A DNA stretch of 64,000 bases from Microbacterium sp. 10M-3C3 (lineage in GTDB: Bacteria; Actinomycetota; Actinomycetes; Actinomycetales; Microbacteriaceae), in contig NZ_CP034245.1 in the NCBI RefSeq assembly GCF_003931875.1, forward strand, positions 1,426,001 to 1,490,000. Reading direction: 5' to 3'. The notes beneath the pieces are model-generated. The model saw only the letters and a program-made list of their open reading frames with translations, was not told the DNA's origin and did not search any database. Both the position numbers and the translations under genes were made by a program. Shown one piece after another: positions 8,481 through 19,117 of this stretch. Positions within the stretch are counted from its first letter, which is position 1. The number at the start of each line of letters is the position of its first letter.

Positions 8481-9338
8481 TCAGTCCACGGCGATGCGGA
8501 TGTCGAGACCGAGGTCGAGGGCCCGCGCCGAGTGCGTGAGCGCGCCGACGGAGATGACGTCGACGCCGGTCTCCGCGATCGCTCGCACCGTGTCGAGGTC
8601 GACGCCGCCGGATGCCTCGACGATGGCGCGGCCGGCGATGCGGGCCACGCCCGTGCGCAGGTCGTCGAGAGAGAAGTTGTCGAGCATGATCGTGCCGACA
8701 CCGGCGGCGAGCACCGCGTCGATCTGATCCAGCCGGTCCACTTCGACCTCGACGTGCGTCGTGTGCGGCAGGCGGGCGATCGCGCCCTCGAGCGCGGCGG
8801 TCACCGACACCCCGCTCTGCAGCAGGACCGCGAGGTGGTTGTCCTTCGCCATCACCGCGTCCGAGAGTGAGAAGCGGTGGTTGTGCCCGCCGCCCATGCG
8901 CACCGCGTGACGCTCGAAGGCGCGCAGCCCCGGGGTCGTCTTGCGGGTGTCGGCGACGCGGGCGCCGGTGTGCACGACCTCGGCGACGTAGGCGGCGGTG
9001 AGGGTCGAGATGCCCGACATCCGCTGGGCGAAGTTGAGGCCGACACGCTCGGCGGTGAGCACGGCGCGCGCGGGTCCGATGACGGTCGCGAGCGCCGTGC
9101 CGCGCGTGAAGCGCTCGCCGTCGGCGACGTGGAGGTCGACCTCGCACCGAGGGTCGGTCAGCGCGAACGCCGTCGCGAACACGTCGCCGCCGCTGAACAC
9201 GCCCGGCTCGCGGGCGACGAGCTCGGCCGAGGCCATCGCGGTCTCCGGGATGAGCGCCTCGCTCGTGATGTCGCCCCACGGCGCGTCTTCGACGAGCGCG
9301 GCGGCGACGACCCGCTCGAGCTCCGCGCGCGTCAGCAT
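8481..9338 (-). CDS. nadC: Nicotinate-nucleotide pyrophosphorylase (quinolinate phosphoribosyltransferase)
   Basis: This 285-residue protein matches NadC end to end. It contains DAPWGDITSEALIP near the start, the active-site region ADTRKTTPGLRAFER, the GGGHNHRFSLSD loop, and the C-terminal barrel strands EVEVDR, IMLDNFS and EASGGVDLDTV. It converts quinolinate and PRPP to nicotinate mononucleotide, carbon dioxide and pyrophosphate. The ATG overlaps the nadB stop by seven bases, so the two are translationally coupled. Confidence 0.95.
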   Translation of the reverse strand: MLTRAELERVVAAALVEDAPWGDITSEALIPETAMASAELVAREPGVFSGGDVFATAFALTDPRCEVDLHVADGERFTRGTALATVIGPARAVLTAERVGLNFAQRMSGISTLTAAYVAEVVHTGARVADTRKTTPGLRAFERHAVRMGGGHNHRFSLSDAVMAKDNHLAVLLQSGVSVTAALEGAIARLPHTTHVEVEVDRLDQIDAVLAAGVGTIMLDNFSLDDLRTGVARIAGRAIVEASGGVDLDTVRAIAETGVDVISVGALTHSARALDLGLDIRIAVD

Positions 9339-10903
9339 GCGACCGCCTCCGCGATCGTCGCGGCAGGGGCGGATGCGGCGGCGTCGGTGTCGGCGCGGTA
9401 GTGCGCGCCGACCGACGCGGTGCGGGCCAGCGCGGCGGCGACGACGGCGCGGGCGACGAGCACGAGGTCGGCGTCCTCGGCCCCGGCGACCGTCGCGGTG
9501 GGAAGACCGGCCTCGTGCCATGCGGCGAGGATCCGGGCCGCGTGCGCGAGCCCCTCCGCCGTCCGCTCGAGTCCGGCGTCCTCCCACATCAGTCGCTGGA
9601 GCGCGGCGCGGGAGAACGGCGGCGCGCCCGCCGCATCCGCGGCCGGTCCCGACGGCCCAGGTGCGGTCAGCGGCGCGGCTGCATCCGCGAAGGCGGCGTC
9701 ATCGGGGCGGGGCCACGCTCCGGAGCTCGCGTCGGCGACGATCGCGTCGCCCGCACGGGCGCCGAAGACGGCACCCTCCAGGAGCGAGTTCGAGGCGAGC
9801 CGGTTGGCGCCGTGGACACCCGTGCGCGCGACCTCGCCCACCGCGTACAGGCCGGGGACGCTCGTGCGGCCGTGCAGGTCGGTCATCACCCCGCCCATGA
9901 GGTAGTGGGCGGCCGGGGTCACCGGCACGGGCTCGCGCGCCCAGTCCCATCCGGCGGCGCGGATCATGCCGTCGATCGTGGGGAAGCGGGCGGCGAGGAA
10001 CTCCGCGCCGAGCGCCGTCGCGTCCAGCCGCACCGGGTGGCCGTCCTGCGCGCGCATGCGCCGCGCGATGGCGCGGGCCACGACGTCGCGGGGCGCCAGC
10101 TCGCCGTCGGGGTGCGCGTCGAACGCGAAGCGGCGGCCCTCGTCGTCGATGAGGACGGCGCCGTCGCCGCGGACGGCCTCCGAGACGAGGAACGCCCCGG
10201 ATGGCAGCGTCAGCACCGTCGGGTGGAACTGCACGAACTCCAGGTCGGCGACGTGCGCGCCCGCGCGCAGCGCCGCGGCGATGCCGTCGCCGGTGGCGAC
10301 CTCGGGGTTGGTCGTGTGGGCGTACAGCTGCCCCGCGCCGCCGGTGGCGAGCACGACGGCGTCGGCGGCGAGGCGGCGGGCGCCCGTCGCATCGCGGACC
10401 GCGACGCCGGCCGCGCGTCCGCCCTCGAGCACCACGTCGTCGAGGAAGGCGTGCTCGATCACCGGGATGCCGGCGGCGCGCACGTCGTCCACGAGCGCCC
10501 GCTCGATCTCCGCGCCGGTGGCGTCGCCGCCGGCGTGCAGGACGCGGGCGGCGGAGTGCGCGGCCTCGCGGCCGCGACGCAGCTCGCCGTGCGCGTCGCG
10601 GTCGAAGCGCACGCCGCGGGCGATGAGCTCCCGGATGCGGCCCGGGCCCTCGGTCGCGAGCACGCGCACGGCCTCCTCGTCGGCCAGGCCCCCCGCGGCC
10701 GAGAGCGTGTCGCGCACGTGATCCTCGACGCGGTCGTCCTCGCCGAGGGCCGCCGCCACGCCGCCCTGCGCGTAGCGCGTGTTGGACTGCGCGAGCGCGT
10801 TCTTCGTCACGATCGTGACGGCGCACCCGCTCTCGTGCGCGTGCAGGGCGGCGACCAGGCCCGCGATGCCGCTGCCGACGACCACAACGCGGGGCGCGCT
10901 CAT
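9332..10903 (-). CDS. nadB: L-aspartate oxidase
   Basis: This 523-residue flavoprotein has an N-terminal FAD motif (VVVGSGIAGL), the substrate loop NTRYAQGGVAAALG, the FHPT motif in EFVQFHPTVL, and the GLYAVGEVARTGVHGANRLASN-type closing region of the succinate dehydrogenase/aspartate oxidase family. It oxidises aspartate to iminoaspartate, the substrate of NadA. Its start overlaps the nadA stop as ATGA. C. glutamicum, as I recall, lacks nadB in the equivalent operon, so this is the fuller version. Confidence 0.95.
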   Translation of the reverse strand: MSAPRVVVVGSGIAGLVAALHAHESGCAVTIVTKNALAQSNTRYAQGGVAAALGEDDRVEDHVRDTLSAAGGLADEEAVRVLATEGPGRIRELIARGVRFDRDAHGELRRGREAAHSAARVLHAGGDATGAEIERALVDDVRAAGIPVIEHAFLDDVVLEGGRAAGVAVRDATGARRLAADAVVLATGGAGQLYAHTTNPEVATGDGIAAALRAGAHVADLEFVQFHPTVLTLPSGAFLVSEAVRGDGAVLIDDEGRRFAFDAHPDGELAPRDVVARAIARRMRAQDGHPVRLDATALGAEFLAARFPTIDGMIRAAGWDWAREPVPVTPAAHYLMGGVMTDLHGRTSVPGLYAVGEVARTGVHGANRLASNSLLEGAVFGARAGDAIVADASSGAWPRPDDAAFADAAAPLTAPGPSGPAADAAGAPPFSRAALQRLMWEDAGLERTAEGLAHAARILAAWHEAGLPTATVAGAEDADLVLVARAVVAAALARTASVGAHYRADTDAAASAPAATIAEAVAC

Positions 10904-12255
10904 GACGCGCTCTCCACGGGGGCGACCGGCGGCTTGGCCGCAAGCATCCGCTCGAGCGCGACCGTCGCGGGCACCGAGACGCTCTCGGGAACGGTGATGC
11001 GATTGACGACGCGCCCGGCGACGAGCTCCTCGAGCACCCACGCGAGGTAGCCCGGGTGAATGCGGTACATCGTCGAGCACGGGCACACCACCGGGTCGAG
11101 GCAGAAGATCTCGTGCTGCCGATACTGCGCCGCGAGGCGCTGCACGAGGTTGACCTCAGTGCCGATCGCGAAGGTCGTCGGCTCGGTGGCCGCGGCGATC
11201 GCCGTCCGGATGTAGTCGGTCGAGCCCGACTCGTCGGCGGCGTCGACGACATCCATGGGGCATTCGGGGTGCACGATGACCCGCACGCCCGGGTGCTCGG
11301 CTCGCGCCTTGTCGATCTGGTCGACGGAGAACCGGCGGTGCACCGAGCAGAAGCCGTGCCACAGGATGACGCGGCTGTCTTCGAGCGTCTGCGCGTCATT
11401 GCCGCCGAGGGGCGCGCGGGGGTTCCACATCGGCATCTGCGCGAGCGGCACGCCCATGGCCTTGGCGGTGTTGCGGCCGAGGTGCTGGTCGGGGAAGAAC
11501 AGCACGCGGCGCCCGCGCTCGAACGCCCACTCGAGCACCGTGCGCGCGTTCGACGACGTGCACACGATGCCGCCGTGGCGGCCGACGAAGCCCTTGAGCG
11601 CCGCCGACGAGTTCATGTAGGTCACCGGGATGACGGGCACGCGGCCGTCCGCGTCGACCGCGCCCAGGTCGCCGAGCACGTCCTCCAGCTGCTCCCAGCA
11701 CTCCTCGACCTGGTCGATGTCGGCCATGTCGGCCATCGAGCACCCCGCAGCGAGATTCGGGAGGATCACGGCCTGCTCGGGACGGGAGAGGAGATCGGCG
11801 GTCTCGGCCATGAAGTGCACGCCGCAGAAGACGATCGCCTCGGCCTCCGGCCGGCTCTTCGCGGCGTTGGCGAGCTGGAACGAGTCGCCCACGTAGTCGG
11901 CGTGCCGCACGACCTCTTCGCGCTGGTAGAAGTGGCCGAGCACGACGACGCGGTCGCCGAGTGTCGCCTTGGCGGCGCGGATGCGGGCGTCGAGCTCGTC
12001 GTCTGAGGCCTCGCGGTATTCGGCGGGGAGCGCTCCCTGACGCGGCGCGCTCGCGGGGATGACGTCTCCCATGGATGCGCCCGGGCCGTAGCCCGGTCGC
12101 GTGTCGAAGTCCCACGGGCCCACGGCCAGGTCGGTCGTGCACGTGGCGGACGTGGAGGCGCCCGAGACGATCGCCTGGATCTCGTGGTCGACCGACGGAT
12201 CCAGCGGAGGGTGGTCGGCGGGGCGCGGCGCGAGGGTGATGCGGGTGGCGGGCAT
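10900..12255 (-). CDS. nadA: Quinolinate synthase
   Basis: This 451-residue protein matches NadA. It has VVLGHFYQREEV near residue 100, CGVHFMAETAD, the NLAAGCSMADM segment, VTYMNSSAALKG, and the late LDPVVCPCSTMYR. Three of these cysteine sites are the expected ligands of an oxygen-sensitive [4Fe-4S] cluster. It condenses iminoaspartate with dihydroxyacetone phosphate. The N-terminus is about 90 residues longer than the compact form, as is usual in actinobacteria. The ATG at 12255 lies 11 bases after the nrtR stop. Confidence 0.95.
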   Translation of the reverse strand: MPATRITLAPRPADHPPLDPSVDHEIQAIVSGASTSATCTTDLAVGPWDFDTRPGYGPGASMGDVIPASAPRQGALPAEYREASDDELDARIRAAKATLGDRVVVLGHFYQREEVVRHADYVGDSFQLANAAKSRPEAEAIVFCGVHFMAETADLLSRPEQAVILPNLAAGCSMADMADIDQVEECWEQLEDVLGDLGAVDADGRVPVIPVTYMNSSAALKGFVGRHGGIVCTSSNARTVLEWAFERGRRVLFFPDQHLGRNTAKAMGVPLAQMPMWNPRAPLGGNDAQTLEDSRVILWHGFCSVHRRFSVDQIDKARAEHPGVRVIVHPECPMDVVDAADESGSTDYIRTAIAAATEPTTFAIGTEVNLVQRLAAQYRQHEIFCLDPVVCPCSTMYRIHPGYLAWVLEELVAGRVVNRITVPESVSVPATVALERMLAAKPPVAPVESAS

Positions 12256-12266
12256 GACGGTTCCGA

Positions 12267-12989
12267 TCAGGAGAGGGCTGCCGGGAGAGGAGCCGAGCGC
12301 AGCGGGCCGCGATCGGCGAGTTCGACGGCGCGGTTGTAGCGGTACAGCCGCGCGGGACGGTGGCTTCCGGTGCGGAAGCGGTCGGTGGGGATGAGCGTGT
12401 CGGAGCTCTCCACCTGGCGGCGGAAGTTCGCCGGGTCCAGGCGCCGGTCGAGAATCGCCTCGTACACCTCGCGCAGCTCCGCGAGGGTAAATGCCTCGGG
12501 GAGCAGCCCATGCGCGATGCGGCTGTAGCCGACCTTGTTGCGCAGCCGCCACAGGGCGTAGTCGACGATCTCGTTGTGGTCGAAGGCGAGCCGCGGGAGT
12601 ACGGCGGCGTCGAACCATCGCACGTTCTCGGGGGCGTCGTCGGCGCGTGCGTGCGCGGCCACCTGGGCGTCGACATCGTCGGCGCGCAGCAGCGCCCAGT
12701 ACACGATCGACACGACGCGGGTGGGGGAGCGGTCGACCGCTCCGAACGCGTAGAGCTGCTCGAGATAGCTCGGCGCCAGGCCCGTGGTCTCGGCGAGGGT
12801 GCGGGATGCGGCGGCCTCGAGCTCTTCGGCGGGGTCGAGCCAGCCGCCCGGCAGTGCCCACAGGTCGGCGAACGGGTCGCGCGTGCGGCGGACGAGCGGG
12901 AGGACGACGCGGGCGCGGTCGTCGGGCCGATCGCGTCGCAGGCTGAAGATCACCGTCGAGACGGCGATGCGGGCGTCGCTTCGTGTCAT
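12267..12989 (-). CDS. nrtR: NrtR-type NAD regulator (Nudix domain plus winged helix)
   Basis: This 240-residue protein has an N-terminal Nudix-like domain (LPGGWLDPAEELEAAASR and following) and a C-terminal winged-helix segment around GLLPEAFTLAELREVYEAI. That is the architecture of NrtR, called NdnR in Corynebacterium, which represses NAD synthesis genes and senses NAD-related ligands. Lying first in the nad operon, it probably autoregulates the whole unit. The ATG at 12989 is preferred because GGAGG lies 11 bases upstream. An alternative ATG at 13016 would overlap the promoter hexamer. The Nudix box is degenerate, consistent with a sensor rather than a hydrolase. Confidence 0.9.
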   Translation of the reverse strand: MTRSDARIAVSTVIFSLRRDRPDDRARVVLPLVRRTRDPFADLWALPGGWLDPAEELEAAASRTLAETTGLAPSYLEQLYAFGAVDRSPTRVVSIVYWALLRADDVDAQVAAHARADDAPENVRWFDAAVLPRLAFDHNEIVDYALWRLRNKVGYSRIAHGLLPEAFTLAELREVYEAILDRRLDPANFRRQVESSDTLIPTDRFRTGSHRPARLYRYNRAVELADRGPLRSAPLPAALS

Positions 12990-13017
12990 GGTGACCTTTA
13001 CCTCCGTGACGATCATA
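12985..13017 (-). promoter_or_regulatory. Promoter and candidate NrtR operator of the nad operon
   Basis: A minus-strand TATGAT hexamer at 13012-13017 is the likely -10 element. Just downstream, GTGAC occurs twice on the plus strand (991-995 and 006-010 in the 12/13 kb lines) in direct orientation. GTCATGGTGAC (12985-12995) forms a small palindrome over the start codon. Such sites around the transcription start suit a repressor. Assignment to NrtR is inference; I could not compare with a known motif. Confidence 0.4.
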
Positions 13018-13082
13018 GTGTCATTCCGACCTGAAGACGAACACGCCGCCGAGCGGCTCGGACGATCCTCAGCCGTGCGCTC

Positions 13083-13088
13083 TACGGT
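13083..13088 (+). promoter_or_regulatory. -10 TACGGT, leaderless serine protease
   Basis: TACGGT lies six bases before the ATG at 13095. Confidence 0.55.
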
Positions 13089-13094
13089 GGGGGC

Positions 13095-14267
13095 ATGCTG
13101 CTGGTCGACGTCGTGCTGGTGATCCTGCTCGTCTTCGCCGTCATCGTCGGCGTGCAGCGGGGACTGCTCGCGAGCCTCGGGCTGTTCGCCGGGCTCGCCG
13201 TCGGCGCCGTCGCCGCGTACTGGGTGATGCCGCTCGTGGGACTGTGGGTGCCGTCGGCGGCGTGGCGCACTCCCGCGGTCGCCGCATCCGGGGTGATCCT
13301 CGTGCTGCTGGGTGCCGGCATCGGATCGGCGGTCGGACGCGCTCTCCGCCGCGGCGCCGACCGCATCAGGCTGCGCGTGCCCGAACGCCTGCTCGGCGGC
13401 GTGGTGAGCCTCGTCGCCGCGGTGCTCGCGGTGTCGTTCGTCGGCGGGGCCCTCATCAGCACGGGCACGCCCGTCGTCTCCAGTGCGCTGGCGTCCTCGA
13501 CCGTGCTGCGCGCGATCGACAACGCCACACCGGCCGGGCTGCGCTCGGCGATGGCGGAGCTGCGCGGCACGGTGCTCGGCGAAGGGCTGCCGACCCTCGG
13601 ACGGCTGCTCGAGCCCTCGGTGACGCCGTCGACGCCGCAGGTCTCGCTCGACGATCCTGCCCTCACGCGCGCGGCCCAGTCGGTCGCCAAGATCAGCGGG
13701 GTCGCCTACGCCTGCGGCATCACCGCGACGGGATCGGGCTTCGCGGTCGCGCCGGATCTCGTCGTCACGAACGCCCACGTCGTCGCGGGCGTCACGGAGC
13801 CCATCGTGGAGCTGCCCGGCCGGCCGGCGCGCGACGGTCGCGTGGTCTACTTCGACCCGACCGACGACATCGCCGTCGTGGCCGCCGACGGCCTCGACGC
13901 CGAACCGCTCGCCGTCGCCCCGACGCTGCCGGTCGGTGCCGCCGCCGTCGTGCAGGGATATCCGCACGGCGGTCCGTTCACCTCCGGCGCCGCGCAGGTG
14001 CTCTCGGTCGGCACTGTCGGCGTGCCCGACATCTACGACGACGCGACCGCGCCGCGGGAGATCTACGCGCTCGCCGCGACCGTGCAGCCCGGCAACTCCG
14101 GTGGTCCGCTCCTCACGCCCGACGGACAGGTCGCCGGCATCGTCTTCGCCCGCGCGGACGACGGCGACGACGTGGGGTACGCGATGACCCCGGCCGAGCT
14201 GCAGCCCGTCCTCGATCAGACAGGCGCTCTCGGCCCCGCAGTGTCGTCGGGCGACTGCACGCGCTGA
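13095..14267 (+). CDS. marP: MarP-type membrane-anchored serine protease
   Basis: This 390-residue protein combines a four-helix CvpA-like membrane domain (about 1-115) with a trypsin-like protease (about 200-375). The triad is His228 (NAHVVAG), Asp258 (DDIAVV) and Ser335 (PGNSGGPL). Cys207 and Cys388 flank the protease as the regulatory disulfide pair does in Mycobacterium MarP (Rv3671c). The protease should face outside the membrane. In M. tuberculosis MarP supports acid and oxidative resistance through cell-wall substrates; the same role here is inference. It diverges from nrtR. Confidence 0.88.
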   Translation: MLLVDVVLVILLVFAVIVGVQRGLLASLGLFAGLAVGAVAAYWVMPLVGLWVPSAAWRTPAVAASGVILVLLGAGIGSAVGRALRRGADRIRLRVPERLLGGVVSLVAAVLAVSFVGGALISTGTPVVSSALASSTVLRAIDNATPAGLRSAMAELRGTVLGEGLPTLGRLLEPSVTPSTPQVSLDDPALTRAAQSVAKISGVAYACGITATGSGFAVAPDLVVTNAHVVAGVTEPIVELPGRPARDGRVVYFDPTDDIAVVAADGLDAEPLAVAPTLPVGAAAVVQGYPHGGPFTSGAAQVLSVGTVGVPDIYDDATAPREIYALAATVQPGNSGGPLLTPDGQVAGIVFARADDGDDVGYAMTPAELQPVLDQTGALGPAVSSGDCTR

Positions 14268-14309
14268 CCTCCGCTCGCGCGCGGCCGGAATCCCTGCGGG
14301 GCGACCCGC

Positions 14310-14315
14310 TATGCT
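14310..14315 (+). promoter_or_regulatory. -10 TATGCT of the gcv operon
   Basis: TATGCT precedes the glycine riboswitch by about 25 bases. No good -35 is seen at the usual distance. Confidence 0.45.
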
Positions 14316-14340
14316 GGCCGACGTCGGCACGCCCGGCGAA

Positions 14341-14540
14341 AATCGAATATCGGCCACGACCCTCGCGGGAGAGCCCCGATTCCCGGGCACCGAAGGAGCA
14401 AGCCTCCCCGCCAATCTCTCAGGTCCGCGTACCGCGCGGGTCACGGCCACTCTGGAAAGCGATCCGCTCCGGATCCGCCGACGGGGAAAGCCGGTGGGCG
14501 TCAGACCGGCGAAACTCTCAGGCCCATGAACAGAGGGGGA
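14341..14540 (+). ncRNA. Tandem glycine riboswitch
   Basis: The 323-bp gap before gcvT holds two aptamers. The first shows GGGAGAG, ACCGAAGGAGCAAG and AATCTCTCAGG. The second shows ACTCTGGAAAGC, ACGGGGAAAG, GAAACTCTCAGG and the closing ACAGAGGGG. These are the conserved blocks of cooperative tandem glycine riboswitches such as the one before Bacillus subtilis gcvT. By family knowledge it should turn the glycine cleavage genes on when glycine is plentiful. Confidence 0.93.
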
Positions 14541-14544
14541 GTTC

Positions 14545-14566
14545 TCAGACGTCGACCGGCGTCTGA
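14545..14566 (+). promoter_or_regulatory. Perfect 7-bp hairpin after the glycine riboswitch
   Basis: TCAGACG and CGTCTGA pair around an eight-base loop directly after the second aptamer and 24 bases before gcvT. Its place marks it as the expression platform. With no T-run after it, translational control or Rho-dependent control is as likely as intrinsic termination. Confidence 0.55.
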
Positions 14567-14590
14567 CCGTCACCGCGAACGGCAGAACTC

Positions 14591-15768
<1,178 letters not shown>

Positions 15769-15772
<4 letters not shown>

Positions 15773-16149
15773 CCGACCGCGACGCCCTCAAGTACACCGC
15801 CGAGCACGAGTGGATCGCCGTCGACGGCGACATCGCCACCGTGGGCATCACCGACTACGCCGCCGACAAGCTCGGCGACGTGGTCTACGTCGACCTGCCG
15901 ACCGTCGGCGCGACGGTCACCGCGGCGACCGTCGTCGGCGAGATCGAGTCGACGAAGTCGGTCGGCGAGCTCTTCGCGCCGCTGGACGGCGAGGTCGTCG
16001 AGGCGAACGACGCCGTGGTCGACGACCCGTCGCTCGTCAACTCCGACCCCTACGGCGACGGCTGGCTCGTCCGCATCCGCGTCTCCGGCGACACCGGCGA
16101 CCTTCTCGACCGCGCCGCATACGACACCCTCATCGGCGGCGACGCATGA
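15769..16149 (+). CDS. gcvH: Glycine cleavage H protein (lipoyl carrier)
   Basis: At 126 residues this is normal GcvH length. The lipoylated lysine is Lys63 in [11 protein letters not shown], preceded by [17 protein letters not shown], the standard lead strand. The protein carries the aminomethyl group between GcvP and GcvT and needs lipoylation to work; no lipoylation gene is in the window. A GGAGG site inside the gcvT end serves the start, and the gcvP ATG overlaps its stop. Confidence 0.96.
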
Positions 16150-19025
16150 TCGGCGCGCCCCTGCGCGCACTCGACGGGTTCGCCGCGCGCCACATCGGCA
16201 CGGACGCCGCGGCGCAGCGCCGCATGCTCGACGTGCTCGGGTACGACAGCGTCGACGACCTCCTCGCCACCGCGGTCCCCGCATCCATCCACACGCGGGC
16301 GCGCGAGACGAGCGACATCCCCGCCGCCGCCTCCGAGGCCGAGGCGCTCGCCGAGCTGCGCGCGCTCGCTTCGCAGAACCGCGTCGCCCGCCCGATGATC
16401 GGCCTCGGCTACTACGACACCTTCACGCCGTCGGTGATCGCGCGGAACGTCCTCGAGAACCCGTCGTGGTACACCGCGTACACGCCGTACCAGCCGGAGA
16501 TCTCGCAGGGGCGCCTCGAAGCGCTCATCAACTTCCAGACGATGGTCGGCGACCTCACCGGGCTCGACACCGCCAACGCGTCGATGCTCGACGAGGCCAC
16601 CGCTGTCGTCGAAGGGATGCTGCTGGCCCGTCGCGCGTCGAAGTCGCGCTCGAACGTGTTCCTCGTGGACGCCGACGCGCTGCCGCAGACCACCGCGCTG
16701 CTCCGCCACCGCGCGGCCTCCGTCGGCATCGAGATCCGCGAGACCGACTTCGCCGGCGCCCCCGAAGAAGCCTTCGGCGCGTTCGTCCAGTACCCCGGTG
16801 CGTCCGGGCGCGTGTGGGACCCGACCGAGAGCATCCGCGCCGTGCACGAGGGCGGCGGCCTCGTCGTCGTCGCCGCAGACCTCCTCGCCCTCACCGTGCT
16901 GCGCTCGCCGGGCTCGTTCGGCGCCGATGTCGCCGTCGGCACGACACAGCGCTTCGGCGTGCCGCTCGGCTTCGGCGGACCCCACGCGGGGTACATGGCC
17001 GTGCGCGCGGGCCTCGAGCGCCAGCTCCCCGGACGCCTCGTGGGCGTGTCACAGGATGCGGCGGGCCACGCCGCGTACCGGCTGTCGCTGCAGACGCGCG
17101 AGCAGCACATCCGCCGCGAGAAGGCGACGTCGAACATCTGCACCGCGCAGGTGCTGCTGGCCGTCATGGCCGCGATGTACGCCGTCTACCACGGGCCGGA
17201 GGGGCTCGCCGGCATCGCGACCGACGTCGCCCGCAAGGCCGACGCGCTCGCCCAGGCGCTGCGCGACTACGGCCTGGCGCCGCAGCACGATGCGTTCTTC
17301 GACACGATCCGCGTCGCCGTGCCGGGGCGCGCCGAGGACGTCGTGACCCGGGCGCGCGAGCGCGGCTACCAGCTGCTGTGGGTCGACGACACGACGGTCG
17401 GGGTCTCGGTCGACGAGACGACGACCGCGGACGACCTCGCGGCCGTCGCCGCCGCGTTCGGGCTGCCGGAGACCGGCGACCGCGGACTCGCGTACGACGA
17501 CGCCGTGGCCCTGCGCGCCGTCGACGCGGGGCTGCATCGCGTCGACGGGTATCTGCAGCATCCGGTGTTCTCCGCGCACCGCAGCGAGACCGCGATGATG
17601 CGCTACCTCAAGCAGCTCGCCGACCGCGACTACGCATTGGACCGCGGCATGATCCCGCTCGGCTCGTGCACGATGAAGCTCAACGCGGCCACCGAGATGG
17701 CGGCGGTGTCCTGGCCGGAGTTCTCCCGCGTGCATCCGTTCGCGCCCGAGGCCGACGTGCGCGGCTACCTCGCGATGATCGAGCAGCTCGAGCGCTGGCT
17801 CGCCGAGGTGACCGGCTACGACGCGGTCTCGCTGCAGCCCAACGCCGGATCGCAGGGCGAGCTCGCGGGGCTCCTCGCCATCCGCGGCTACCACCGCGCC
17901 AACGGCGACGACGCGCGCACCGTGTGCCTCATCCCCTCGTCCGCGCACGGCACGAACGCCGCATCCGCCGTCCTGGCCGGCATGCGCGTGGTCGTCGTCG
18001 CGTGCGACGAGGCCGGCAACGTCGACCTGGCCGACCTGCGCGCCAAGATCGCCGAGCACGCCGACGCGCTCGCGGCGCTCATGATCACGTACCCATCGAC
18101 GCACGGCGTGTACGAGCACGACGTGCTCGAGATCACGCAGGCCGTGCACGACGCGGGCGGGCAGGTCTACGTCGACGGCGCGAACCTCAACGCGCTCCTC
18201 GGCTTCGCCCGCTTCGGCGAGCTCGGCGGCGACGTGTCGCACCTGAACCTCCACAAGACCTTCGCGATCCCGCACGGCGGCGGCGGCCCCGGCGTCGGCC
18301 CGGTCGCGGCCAAGGCCCACCTCGCGCCGTTCCTGCCGTCGCATCCGCTCTCGCAGCGCGCCGATCATGCGGGCGGGCGCTTCGACGGCGGACCGATCTC
18401 GGCCGCGCCCCACGGGTCGGCCGGCATCCTGCCGATCTCGTGGGCGTATGTCCGGATGATGGGCGCCGAGGGCCTGCGCGATGCCACCGCATCCGCCGTC
18501 CTCGCCGCGAACTACATCGCCGCCCGCCTGCGCGAGAACTACCCGGTGCTGTACGCGGGCGAGGGCGGGCTCGTCGCGCACGAGTGCATCCTCGACCTGC
18601 GGCCGCTGCGCGAGCAGACCGGAGTCACGGTCGACGACGTCGCCAAGCGGCTCATCGACTACGGCTTCCACGCGCCGACGATGTCGTTCCCGGTCGCGGG
18701 CACGCTCATGGTCGAGCCGACCGAGTCCGAGGACCTCGCCGAGCTCGACCGGTTCGTCGAGGCGATGATCGCGATCACGCACGAGGCCGAGCGTGTCGCG
18801 TCCGGCGAGTGGCCGGCCGACGACAACCCGCTCGTGAACGCGCCGCACACGGCCGAGTCGGTCGTGGCGGGGGAGTGGACGCATCCGTACTCCCGAGAGA
18901 CGGCCGTGTACCCCGTGCCCGGCCAGGTGCGCACGAAGTACTGGCCTCCCGTGCGGCGCATCGACCAGGCCTACGGCGACCGCAACCTCGTGTGCGCGTG
19001 CCCCCCGATCGAGGCCTTCGCCTGA
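16146..19025 (+). CDS. gcvP: Glycine dehydrogenase (decarboxylating), P protein
   Basis: This 959-residue protein is the long, single-chain form in which both GcvP halves are fused. The N-terminal half has the [10 protein letters not shown] and [21 protein letters not shown] landmarks (shown in part). The PLP lysine is Lys704 in [16 protein letters not shown]. It decarboxylates glycine and loads the aminomethyl group on GcvH. Dihydrolipoamide dehydrogenase, the fourth component, is not in the window. It ends next to a palindromic repeat that may stop transcription. Confidence 0.96.
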   Translation: MIGAPLRALDGFAARHIGTDAAAQRRMLDVLGYDSVDDLLATAVPASIHTRARETSDIPAAASEAEALAELRALASQNRVARPMIGLGYYDTFTPSVIARNVLENPSWYTAYTPYQPEISQGRLEALINFQTMVGDLTGLDTANASMLDEATAVVEGMLLARRASKSRSNVFLVDADALPQTTALLRHRAASVGIEIRETDFAGAPEEAFGAFVQYPGASGRVWDPTESIRAVHEGGGLVVVAADLLALTVLRSPGSFGADVAVGTTQRFGVPLGFGGPHAGYMAVRAGLERQLPGRLVGVSQDAAGHAAYRLSLQTREQHIRREKATSNICTAQVLLAVMAAMYAVYHGPEGLAGIATDVARKADALAQALRDYGLAPQHDAFFDTIRVAVPGRAEDVVTRARERGYQLLWVDDTTVGVSVDETTTADDLAAVAAAFGLPETGDRGLAYDDAVALRAVDAGLHRVDGYLQHPVFSAHRSETAMMRYLKQLADRDYALDRGMIPLGSCTMKLNAATEMAAVSWPEFSRVHPFAPEADVRGYLAMIEQLERWLAEVTGYDAVSLQPNAGSQGELAGLLAIRGYHRANGDDARTVCLIPSSAHGTNAASAVLAGMRVVVVACDEAGNVDLADLRAKIAEHADALAALMITYPSTHGVYEHDVLEITQAVHDAGGQVYVDGANLNALLGFARFGELGGDVSHLNLHKTFAIPHGGGGPGVGPVAAKAHLAPFLPSHPLSQRADHAGGRFDGGPISAAPHGSAGILPISWAYVRMMGAEGLRDATASAVLAANYIAARLRENYPVLYAGEGGLVAHECILDLRPLREQTGVTVDDVAKRLIDYGFHAPTMSFPVAGTLMVEPTESEDLAELDRFVEAMIAITHEAERVASGEWPADDNPLVNAPHTAESVVAGEWTHPYSRETAVYPVPGQVRTKYWPPVRRIDQAYGDRNLVCACPPIEAFA

Positions 19026-19049
19026 CGCCGCTCCGCCCGTCCGCCGATC

Positions 19050-19117
19050 CGCGAGAACCCAACCGCGGCGCGAGAACACCGCTGATCGCGGAGTTCTCGT
19101 CGCGCGGTTGGGTTCTC
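19050..19117. repeat. 68-bp palindromic repeat, copy A
   Basis: Perfect 15-base arms (GAGAACCCAACCGCG and its complement, 19053-19067 and 19103-19117) enclose a second smaller CGAGAAC/GTTCTCG pair. It lies between the convergent ends of gcvP and the AbiEi-like pseudogene and overlaps the latter's stop. Copy B at 20143-20210 has the same length and differs at about 15 of 68 positions by my count. Confidence 0.8.

Noticed and set aside
12990-13016. The longer NrtR start at 13016
   Set aside because: It lies inside the TATGAT promoter hexamer, while the ATG at 12989 follows GGAGG.
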